From Thiothrix sp. (GTDB lineage: Bacteria; Pseudomonadota; Gammaproteobacteria; Thiotrichales; Thiotrichaceae), in assembly GCA_011375245.1 (NCBI GenBank), contig DRMA01000031.1:1-5263 (forward strand): DNA of 5,263 nt. The letters run 5' to 3'. The notes below the pieces were generated by a model. That model was not told the DNA's origin and ran no database searches. It saw only the letters and a program-made list of their open reading frames with translations. The position numbers and the translations under genes were made by a program. This document shows positions 1 through 5,263 of the stretch, piece by piece (the stretch's first letter is position 1; every line of letters starts with the position of its first letter).

Positions 1-155
1 ACACTAATATCTTAACAACTACTTTAGACCGTTAATCATTAGATACAGCATCCTAAAAAACATGCATAACATGCATGATATTATATAGAAGATTGTTTCA
101 TATAAACATAAAATGATTTAAAAACAACCAGATAAACATAATACAAGTAAAAAAC
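1..155. other. Non-coding region downstream of asd
   Basis: This AT-rich stretch follows the asd stop codon (minus strand) and runs to the window edge. No reading frame of useful length, codon pattern or recognisable protein is visible on either strand. It holds a candidate intrinsic terminator for the minus-strand operon at 55-77, and a 10-base direct repeat (ATAAACATAA at 102-111 and 132-141) that may be chance in such AT-rich DNA. In related genomes fimV or truA often lies beyond asd, but nothing of them is visible here. Confidence 0.6.
55..77 (-). terminator. Candidate Rho-independent terminator of the leuCDB-asd operon
   Basis: Read on the minus strand, a 7-bp perfect stem (CATGCAT / ATGCATG, at 71-77 and 61-67) closes a 3-base loop and is followed at once by six T residues (plus-strand A run 55-60). 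A short hairpin plus U-tract is the standard intrinsic terminator form. It lies about 80 bases past the asd stop codon and would end the operon transcript. The stem is short and only 3 of its 7 pairs are G-C, so it may be weak. ATGCAT is self-complementary, so part of the symmetry could be incidental. Confidence 0.5.
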
Positions 156-1181
156 CTACAAATAATCCTGAATCAGCTTCTCCGCAATTTGAATACTATT
201 CAATGCCGCACCTTTACGCACATTATCAGCAACAATCCATAAATCAAGACCGTTCGAGTGTGAAATATCTTCTCTAATCCGTCCAACATAAACAGGATCA
301 GTATTCACTGCTTCGGTTACTGCAGTAGGATAACCACCATCGTTACGCTCATCAATAACAACAACACCTTCTGCATGTTCAAGTATTTCCCTTGCTGCCT
401 CAGCAGTTAGCTTGTCTCTAGTTTCAATATGCACTGCTTCAGAATGACCGAAAAAAACAGGTACACGAACGGCTGTTGGGTTGACAACAATATCATCATC
501 TTCAAAAATTTTTCGTGTCTCCCATACTATTTTCATTTCTTCTTTTGTATAGCCATTATCCATAAACACATCTATGTGCGGCAATACATTAAAAGCAATC
601 TGCTTAGAATAAATAGCTACATCATCAATCGGCTGACCATTCAATAATTTAGCCGTTTGTCCTGCTAACTCTTTAATCGCAGGAGCACCTGATCCTGAAA
701 CTGCCTGATAAGTTGCAACATTAATACGCCTAATCTTAACAGCATCATGCAATGGCTTCAGTGCTACCAACATTTGTATGGTAGAACAATTAGGGTTCGC
801 AATAATACCTCTATGGGTATGTTGTGCTATCGCATGTGGATTAACCTCAGGCACAACTAACGGAATATCATCGTCATAACGAAAATGTGCTGTATTATCG
901 ATAACAATACAACCCGCGGCTGCTGCTTTAGGCGCATATTCTGCTGATATTTTCCCACCTGGAGAAAAGAGACCGATTTGTACCTTAGAGAAGTCAAAGG
1001 TAGCAAGGTTCTCTACTCGTAAGGTAGTATTTCCCAGCTTAGCGGGCTTACCAACTGAACGCTCACTAGCTAAAGCATATACTTTTCCATAGGGAAAATT
1101 TCGCTCAGCCAAAATGGAGAGCATGGTCTCTCCAACAGCACCTGTTGCACCAACAACGGCTACGTCATACGTTTCTGACAT
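156..1181 (-). CDS. asd: Aspartate-semialdehyde dehydrogenase
   Basis: Catalyses NADPH-dependent reduction of L-aspartyl-4-phosphate to L-aspartate 4-semialdehyde in the cytoplasm, the branch-point step to lysine/diaminopimelate, threonine and methionine. The 341-residue length is that of the shorter bacterial form, not the ~370-residue E. coli type. Visible motifs are the N-terminal nucleotide-binding loop GATGAVG (11-17), the catalytic motif NPNCST with nucleophile Cys132, Gln159 in YQAVSG, and Arg239 with His246 in the R-V-P-x-F-F-G-H-S-E segment, which match the substrate-binding arginine and acid/base histidine of the family. The C-terminal DNVRKGAALN (319-328) is also typical. Cys132 separates it from the related Usg proteins, which lack the active-site cysteine. 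The ATG is preceded by GAGG eight bases upstream. It is the last gene of the operon, 56 bases after leuB, and appears complete. Confidence 0.95.
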   Translation of the reverse strand: MSETYDVAVVGATGAVGETMLSILAERNFPYGKVYALASERSVGKPAKLGNTTLRVENLATFDFSKVQIGLFSPGGKISAEYAPKAAAAGCIVIDNTAHFRYDDDIPLVVPEVNPHAIAQHTHRGIIANPNCSTIQMLVALKPLHDAVKIRRINVATYQAVSGSGAPAIKELAGQTAKLLNGQPIDDVAIYSKQIAFNVLPHIDVFMDNGYTKEEMKIVWETRKIFEDDDIVVNPTAVRVPVFFGHSEAVHIETRDKLTAEAAREILEHAEGVVVIDERNDGGYPTAVTEAVNTDPVYVGRIREDISHSNGLDLWIVADNVRKGAALNSIQIAEKLIQDYL

Positions 1182-1237
1182 GTTTTTATCCTCATCAATC
1201 CTTGAATATTATTAGGGGGTTAGGGAAAGTTATAGCG

Positions 1238-2314
1238 TTAACGGAGTAATTCCGCAACAACAGCATCACCCATTTCAACAGTGCCTACTTGAGTTGTACC
1301 TTGCTCATAGATATCAGCCGTTCTTAAGCCTTTCTTTAACACAGATTTCACTGCTGCTTCCACTCTATCGGCTAAATCAATATTATCTAAACTATAACGC
1401 AACATCATACTTACTGATAAGATGGTTGCAAGCGGGTTGGCGATACCTTTACCTGCAATATCAGGTGCTGAACCATGAATCGGTTCATACATGCCTTTAC
1501 CATGGCTATCCAGTGATGCTGAAGGCAACATACCAATCGAACCTGTTAACATCGCTGCAGCATCTGACAACACATCACCAAATAGGTTCTTTGTCACCAT
1601 CACGTCAAATTGTTTAGGGTCTTTGACTAACTGCATAGCGGCATTATCAACATACATATGACTCAACTCAACCTCAGGATAGTCTTTCCCAACTCGAATC
1701 ATCACTTCACGCCAAAGCTCGGAAACCTCAAGTACATTGGCTTTATCGACCGAGCATAAACGCTTATCACGTTTTATTGCAATCGCAAACGCTGAGTGGG
1801 CAATCCGCTCTATTTCGGACTCTTTATAGACTAAGGTGTTATAGCCTTCACGCTCACCGTTTTCCAAAGTACGAATGCCACGCGGTTCACCAAAGTAAAT
1901 TCCTCCCGTTAACTCACGCACAATCATAATATCTAAATTTGACACAATCTCGGGCTTAAGCGAGGAAGCATTAGCCAATTCCTCATACAACAAGGCTGGA
2001 CGCAAATTTGAGAATAAATCCAGTTCCGAACGAATTGCTAATAAACCACGTTCAGGCCTTAGTTCTCTTGGTAATGCCTCATATTGAGGTCCACCTACTG
2101 CCCCTAATAAAATCGCATCAGCTGCTTGGGCAAGTACTTTAGTTTCCTCAGGAAAAGGATGACCAGCATGATCATAGCCTGCTCCTCCAATATAGGCCTC
2201 CTCAATTTCAGCAACAAAACCATAATGCTCTTGCAAAACGGTTATTATTTTTTTAGCCTCAGCAATAATTTCAAGACCAATCCCATCGCCAGGTAAAACA
2301 ACTATTTTTTTCAT
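1238..2314 (-). CDS. leuB: 3-isopropylmalate dehydrogenase
   Basis: Oxidises and decarboxylates (2R,3S)-3-isopropylmalate to 4-methyl-2-oxopentanoate using NAD+ and a divalent metal; this is the third step of leucine synthesis, in the cytoplasm. The 358-residue length is normal. Motifs in order are PGDGIG (8-13) at the N-terminus, LLGAVGGP (69-76), substrate-binding Arg95 and Arg105 in the R-S-E-L-D-L-F-S-N-L-R segment, Arg133 with Tyr140 in RELTGGIYFG, Lys191 in DKANVLEVS, Asp223 in YVDNAAM, and metal-binding Asp247 and Asp251 in NLFGDVLSDAAAML. The NAD-binding loop is EPIHGSAPDIAGKGIANP (277-294). Residue roles are assigned from the known family. The gene starts 42 bases after leuD; a purine-rich GAGAAA lies upstream of the ATG, but there is no strong Shine-Dalgarno sequence. 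It appears intact. Confidence 0.97.
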   Translation of the reverse strand: MKKIVVLPGDGIGLEIIAEAKKIITVLQEHYGFVAEIEEAYIGGAGYDHAGHPFPEETKVLAQAADAILLGAVGGPQYEALPRELRPERGLLAIRSELDLFSNLRPALLYEELANASSLKPEIVSNLDIMIVRELTGGIYFGEPRGIRTLENGEREGYNTLVYKESEIERIAHSAFAIAIKRDKRLCSVDKANVLEVSELWREVMIRVGKDYPEVELSHMYVDNAAMQLVKDPKQFDVMVTKNLFGDVLSDAAAMLTGSIGMLPSASLDSHGKGMYEPIHGSAPDIAGKGIANPLATILSVSMMLRYSLDNIDLADRVEAAVKSVLKKGLRTADIYEQGTTQVGTVEMGDAVVAELLR

Positions 2315-2356
2315 TATTTTTCTATTTCTCTATATTATTAATTTGCCCATCTAGGA

Positions 2357-2992
2357 TCAAAACAACCAAGGGGCTTCTTGTTTACGTTGCTCTTCGTAAG
2401 CCTTGATTGCATCAGTATGTTTCAAGGTTAAGGCAATATCATCAAGACCATTCAACAAACAATATTTACGATAATGATCAACATCAAAAGCAAACGTATC
2501 ACCACTGGGTAACACTATTTGTTGTTTTTCTAAATTAACTGTTAGTGAGTAACCTTGACCTGATAATGACTTATCAAACAGGAAGTCTACCATCTCATTA
2601 TCAAGCACAATTGGTAATAAACCACTTTTAAAACTATTGTTAAAAAAGATATCGGCAAAACTGGGGGCAATAACAACACGGAAACCATAACCTACTAACG
2701 CCCATACCGCATGTTCACGTGAAGAACCACAACCAAAATTTTTTCGTGCTAGTAAAATGGATGCCCCCACAAATTCAGGTTGGTTTAACACAAATTCAGA
2801 ATTTAATACTCTTTTAGAGTGATCCATACCAGGCTCACCTACTGTTACATAACGCCAATCATCAAAGAGCGTAGGCCCAAAACCTGTACGTTTGATGGAT
2901 TTTAAATATTGCTTAGGGATGATCGCATCAGTATCAACATTTGCTCGGTCTAAGGGCAAAATAAGACCTGTGTGCTGTGTAAACTGTTCCAT
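2357..2992 (-). CDS. leuD: 3-isopropylmalate dehydratase small subunit
   Basis: Small subunit of isopropylmalate isomerase; with LeuC it interconverts 2- and 3-isopropylmalate through dehydration and rehydration in leucine synthesis. At 211 residues it is close to the usual ~200. It shows the aconitase swivel-domain hallmarks: NVDTDAIIPKQYLK (18-31), NFGCGSSREHA (85-95) and SFADIFFNNS (111-120). The start is well supported: its ATG directly abuts the leuC stop (TAAATG), and an AGGGAG ribosome-binding site lies within the last codons of leuC, six bases before the ATG. This spacing suggests translational coupling that would balance the two subunits. A second in-frame stop (TAG) follows one codon after the TGA. 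No damage is seen. Confidence 0.97.
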   Translation of the reverse strand: MEQFTQHTGLILPLDRANVDTDAIIPKQYLKSIKRTGFGPTLFDDWRYVTVGEPGMDHSKRVLNSEFVLNQPEFVGASILLARKNFGCGSSREHAVWALVGYGFRVVIAPSFADIFFNNSFKSGLLPIVLDNEMVDFLFDKSLSGQGYSLTVNLEKQQIVLPSGDTFAFDVDHYRKYCLLNGLDDIALTLKHTDAIKAYEEQRKQEAPWLF

Positions 2993-4396
2993 TTATAACT
3001 CCCTAATATCAACAAAATGACCAGCAATCGCGGCACCTGCTGCCATTGCTGGACTTACTAAATGGGTTCTTCCACCTTGTCCTTGACGACCTTCAAAATT
3101 TCTATTTGAGGTAGAGGCACAACGCTCACCTGCTTCAAGACGATCGGCATTCATTGCTAAACACATCGAACACCCTGGTTCACGCCACTCAAACCCTGCG
3201 TCGATAAAAATTTTATCTAGCCCCTCTTGCTCTGCTTGTTGTTTCACTAGCCCAGAACCTGGAACAACCATTGCTAGCATGATGTTATCAGCAATTTTAT
3301 GTCCTTGTGCAATAGCCGCAGCTTCACGCAAATCTTCAATACGTGAATTGGTACAAGAACCAATAAATACTTTATCAATTTTGATATTATTTATTGCTTC
3401 CCCTGCTTTCAATCCCATATAGGTTAGCGCTCTTGCTATTCCTTGTGCCTTAACGGTATCTGTTTCATCATCAGGGCTTGGCACAATCGCACTAATGGGT
3501 AATACCATTTCAGGTGATGTTCCCCACGTGACTTGTGGCTCTATAGTGCTTGCATCAATAACCACTGTTGCATCAAAAATAGCATTAGCGTCTGACGTTA
3601 ACTCTAGCCATGCTGTACTTGCTTGCTGCCACTGCTCTTTCGTTGGTGCATAAGGTCGTCCTTTAACATACTTAATGGTTTTTTCATCTACAGCGACCAT
3701 ACCCGCACGAGCTCCCGCTTCAATAGCCATATTACAAACAGTCATTCGTCCTTCCATCGACAAATCACGAATAGCCTGCCCCGCAAACTCAATCGCATAG
3801 CCAGTACCTCCTGCTGTTCCCAATTTGGCAATAATACTAAGAACAATATCTTTTGCAGTTACACCTTTCCCTGTCTGCCCTTCAACGTTAACCAGCATAT
3901 TTTTCATTTTCTTCTGAATTAAACATTGTGTTGCTAAGACATGCTCAACTTCTGAAGTACCAATACCATACGCCAATGCACCAAATGCACCATGCGTTGA
4001 TGTATGTGAATCACCACACACAACCGTCATTCCTGGTAATGTTGCACCTTGTTCCGGACCAATAATATGTACAATGCCTTGACGAATATCATTCATATCA
4101 AACTTTGTTAAACCAAAAGCTTTACAATTTTTATCTAGAGTTTCTAATTGTAATTTGGCAACAGGATCGGTAATTCCTTTATCTCTATTAATGGTTGGAA
4201 TATTATGATCAGGAACTGCAAGAACAGAATCAGTACGCCAAGGCTTTCGGTTTGCTAGAACCAAACCTTCAAAAGCTTGTGGTGAAGTTACCTCATGTAT
4301 TAGATGCCGATCAATATATAGTAAACTCGTACCATCATCTTCTTGATGAACGACATGGGCATCCCATACCTTGTCATAGAGGGTTCTTGAAGCCAT
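2993..4396 (-). CDS. leuC: 3-isopropylmalate dehydratase large subunit
   Basis: Large, [4Fe-4S]-containing subunit of isopropylmalate isomerase, an aconitase-family enzyme working with LeuD in the second stage of leucine synthesis. Its 467 residues match the family (E. coli about 466). The N-terminus has LLYIDRHLIHEVTSPQAFEG (25-44). The active-site region includes GDSHTSTHGAFGALAYGIGT (128-147). The three cluster-ligand cysteines are Cys348 in IGSCTNSR and Cys409/Cys412 in GCSMCLAMN; the C-terminal SNRNFEGRQGQGGRTHLVSP (430-449) is also characteristic. Ligand roles are from the known family. It is the first gene of the operon; the ATG is preceded by an AGG nine bases upstream. LeuA is absent from the operon, so the first pathway step must be encoded elsewhere. 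Intact. Confidence 0.97.
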   Translation of the reverse strand: MASRTLYDKVWDAHVVHQEDDGTSLLYIDRHLIHEVTSPQAFEGLVLANRKPWRTDSVLAVPDHNIPTINRDKGITDPVAKLQLETLDKNCKAFGLTKFDMNDIRQGIVHIIGPEQGATLPGMTVVCGDSHTSTHGAFGALAYGIGTSEVEHVLATQCLIQKKMKNMLVNVEGQTGKGVTAKDIVLSIIAKLGTAGGTGYAIEFAGQAIRDLSMEGRMTVCNMAIEAGARAGMVAVDEKTIKYVKGRPYAPTKEQWQQASTAWLELTSDANAIFDATVVIDASTIEPQVTWGTSPEMVLPISAIVPSPDDETDTVKAQGIARALTYMGLKAGEAINNIKIDKVFIGSCTNSRIEDLREAAAIAQGHKIADNIMLAMVVPGSGLVKQQAEQEGLDKIFIDAGFEWREPGCSMCLAMNADRLEAGERCASTSNRNFEGRQGQGGRTHLVSPAMAAGAAIAGHFVDIREL

Positions 4397-4433
4397 TTGT
4401 TTTAACCTAAACCTGATTATTTAAAGAAGGCGA

Positions 4434-4462
4434 ACTATACTACGCTTACTTATGATAGGAAA
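4434..4462 (-). promoter_or_regulatory. Candidate promoter for leuCDB-asd
   Basis: On the minus strand, TATAGT (4434-4439) matches five of six bases of the sigma-70 -10 consensus. Seventeen bases upstream is TTTCCT (4457-4462), a poor -35; a better hexamer, TTGTTT (4460-4465), sits at a 20-base spacing, which is too long. If used, transcription would begin near 4427 and give a leader of about 30 bases. That is too short for an attenuator with a leucine-rich leader peptide like that of enteric leu operons. The weak -35 would fit a promoter that needs an activator, which is an inference. Confidence 0.35.
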
Positions 4463-4473
4463 CAATTGGCTTC

Positions 4474-4489
4474 GTAGACTTGTCTCTAC
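4474..4489. repeat. Small inverted repeat in the leuC-rfaH divergent region
   Basis: GTAGA (4474-4478) and TCTAC (4485-4489) form an inverted repeat with a 6-base spacer. A second, offset palindrome, AGAC-TT-GTCT, occupies 4476-4485. The element covers the candidate -35 of the rfaH-like gene and lies upstream of the candidate leuC promoter, a sensible place for a regulator site. It is short enough to be chance, and I cannot tie it to a known regulator. Confidence 0.25.
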
Positions 4490-4503
4490 ATGACCTATAT
4501 ACT
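4475..4503 (+). promoter_or_regulatory. Candidate sigma-70 promoter for the rfaH-like gene
   Basis: TAGACT (4475-4480; four of six matches to TTGACA) is separated by exactly 17 bases from TATACT (4498-4503; five of six matches to TATAAT). The predicted start is near 4510, about 26 bases before the ATG at 4536. It diverges from the candidate leuC promoter, and the two -35 regions are only about 12 bases apart. An inverted repeat overlaps the -35 element. Assigned from pattern only. Confidence 0.4.
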
Positions 4504-4535
4504 CTCGCCATTATACACATAATCATGGGCAATTA

Positions 4536-5051
4536 ATGAATATAAAAGATACAAAAAGTTGGTGGCTGTTAATGACTAAGGCGCATAAAGAATTCTATGC
4601 AGAAGAACAACTAAATAACCAAGGTTATACAACTTATAGCCCGCAAGTAAAACGCTTACGCAAAAGAAAAGGCAAAGTCATCAAGAATACTGAACCCCTT
4701 TTTCCAAAATATGTATTTATCCAGTTAGACCCTACACAAGACAATTGGATGCCTATTCGTTCAACAAGAGGGATCACTAATTTTGTAAAATTCGGCGGTA
4801 ATATGCCTGCACAAGTCCCAACATCTATTATTGAAACATTGATGCAAGAAGAGAAAAATTTTGCCGATAAAGTATTTGATATGGATCGTTACAAAAAAGG
4901 ACAGGTTGTAACCATTAACAACAAGGCCTTTAAAAATATTAGAGGTATTTTTCAATGCTATGAAGGTGAACAAAGAGCAATGGTATTGATTAGTCTATTG
5001 CAAACAGAAACAATATTAGATGTCTCACCTGCTGAAATCTGTAACGCATGA
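4536..5051 (+). CDS. rfaH: RfaH-like transcription antitermination factor (NusG paralogue)
   Basis: A specialised NusG-family factor that binds paused RNA polymerase at ops sites and promotes elongation, and in E. coli ribosome recruitment, through long operons for lipopolysaccharide, capsule and similar surface products. The 171 residues comprise an N-terminal NGN domain (about 8-105), starting SWWLLMTK like E. coli SWYLLYCK, with EPLFPKYVFIQLD (53-65) and STRGITNFVKFG (76-87). A linker follows, then a C-terminal KOW domain (about 119-168). Lys15, Thr77 and Arg78 align with ops-contact residues Lys10, Thr72 and Arg73 of E. coli RfaH. Glu53 and Arg147 align with the Glu48-Arg138 salt bridge that holds the autoinhibited fold. 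The ATG gives seven residues before the conserved core; its ribosome-binding site is weak (GGG, six bases upstream). Identification as RfaH family is firm; whether it is general RfaH or a cluster-specific paralogue is open. Confidence 0.88.
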   Translation: MNIKDTKSWWLLMTKAHKEFYAEEQLNNQGYTTYSPQVKRLRKRKGKVIKNTEPLFPKYVFIQLDPTQDNWMPIRSTRGITNFVKFGGNMPAQVPTSIIETLMQEEKNFADKVFDMDRYKKGQVVTINNKAFKNIRGIFQCYEGEQRAMVLISLLQTETILDVSPAEICNA

Positions 5052-5060
5052 CAACAAATC

Positions 5061-5096
5061 AAGGCAGATTATTTTTTAGCTAAAATAATCTGCCTT
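5061..5096. terminator. Hairpin terminator between convergent genes
   Basis: A perfect 15-bp stem (5061-5075 with 5082-5096) closes a 6-base loop, TTAGCT. The outer part (AAGGCAG) carries the G-C pairs; the inner half is AT-rich. It starts nine bases after the rfaH stop and lies 34 bases past the stop of the opposing gene, the usual place for a shared bidirectional terminator. The trailing U-tract is poor on the plus strand (TT then ACAATA) and modest on the minus strand (GATTTGTTGT), so it may serve the minus-strand gene better or act partly as an RNA 3'-end stabiliser. Confidence 0.65.
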
Positions 5097-5130
5097 ACAA
5101 TACCATTACACAATGTATGCTTCTTATAAG

Positions 5131-5263
5131 CTAGAGGGCAAATGGACTAACAATGCCTCTCACAGCGCCTGTTACCCGACTAAGCCACACACGCGAACCT
5201 GACTCATGCACAATAATTTGATCTTTTCCATTCAAATAAGGATCCCGCATCTTACCATTCCGT
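5131..5263 (-). CDS. C-terminal end of a possible polysaccharide export (Wza/SLBB-type) protein, partial
   Basis: An open minus-strand frame enters from the right edge and ends at TAG (5131-5133), giving the last 43 residues of a protein whose start is outside the window. The tail reads RNGKMRDPYLNGKDQIIVHE, then ends with VTGAVRGIVSPFAL. A segment of the form D-P-x-L-x-G-x-D-x-I-x-V followed by a short hydrophobic, glycine-containing end resembles the C-terminus of outer-membrane polysaccharide export proteins after their SLBB domains; this is by recall of the family pattern, not a search. The absence of stops, the fit with a terminator just beyond it, and the convergent RfaH-like gene support a real gene. 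Other possibilities cannot be excluded from so short a fragment. Confidence 0.55.
   Translation of the reverse strand, partial: RNGKMRDPYLNGKDQIIVHESGSRVWLSRVTGAVRGIVSPFAL

Noticed and set aside
102..141. Direct repeat ATAAACATAA (102-111, 132-141) as an iteron or attachment site
   Set aside because: Only two copies of an A/T-dominated 10-mer in very AT-rich DNA; no integrase, replication gene or further copies nearby.
429..647. Plus-strand open frame of 72 codons opposite asd
   Set aside because: It lies wholly antisense to a well-supported asd gene, has no recognisable domain, and its composition is that expected from the complement of a coding sequence.
1294..1617. Plus-strand open frame of 107 codons opposite leuB
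   Set aside because: Antisense to conserved leuB motifs, low-complexity Leu/Tyr/Ser-rich translation, no ribosome-binding site or family resemblance.
3623..3922. Plus-strand open frame of 99 codons opposite leuC
   Set aside because: Antisense shadow of leuC, with no domain or supporting context.
4195..4410. Plus-strand open frame of 71 codons overlapping the start of leuC
   Set aside because: It overlaps the conserved leuC N-terminus on the opposite strand; the translation has no recognisable features and would not be needed to explain the region.
4525..4536. Tiny frame ATG-GGC-AAT-TAA just before the rfaH start, as a possible leader peptide
   Set aside because: Three codons only and ending at the gene start; the GGG it contains is better read as the weak ribosome-binding site. 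No regulatory codons are present.
4761..4973. Minus-strand open frame of 70 codons opposite the rfaH-like gene
   Set aside because: Antisense to conserved NGN/KOW coding sequence, with no domain or ribosome-binding site.

Overview
This window looks like chromosomal DNA of an AT-rich gammaproteobacterium. The evidence is a leuC-leuD-leuB-asd gene order, which is common in non-enteric Gammaproteobacteria, and an RfaH-type elongation factor, a family concentrated in that class. A free-living lineage such as Methylococcales or Thiotrichales would fit, but that is an inference from gene order and base composition, not a firm placement.

Layout: positions 1-155 are non-coding and hold a likely intrinsic terminator for the minus-strand operon. 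Positions 156-4396 form one tight minus-strand operon, transcribed right to left: leuC (3-isopropylmalate dehydratase large subunit), leuD (small subunit), leuB (3-isopropylmalate dehydrogenase) and asd (aspartate-semialdehyde dehydrogenase). Gaps between genes are 0, 42 and 56 bases. Positions 4397-4535 are a divergent control region with candidate promoters for leuC (minus) and rfaH (plus). Positions 4536-5051 encode an RfaH-like protein. A perfect 15-bp hairpin at 5061-5096 separates it from a convergent minus-strand gene of which only the last 43 codons are in the window. That tail resembles the C-terminus of a polysaccharide export (Wza/SLBB-type) protein.

How the genes work together: LeuC and LeuD form the isomerase that converts 2-isopropylmalate to 3-isopropylmalate, and LeuB oxidises this to the immediate precursor of leucine. 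The first leucine enzyme, LeuA, is not in the window. Asd supplies aspartate semialdehyde for lysine/diaminopimelate, threonine and methionine. On the other side, the RfaH-like factor would help RNA polymerase through long, poorly translated operons such as those for surface polysaccharides, which fits the possible export gene beside it. The genes are intact and ordinary. I found no mobile element, CRISPR array, RNA gene or convincing new system. The points worth a second look concern RfaH residues, the regulatory region and the two hairpins.
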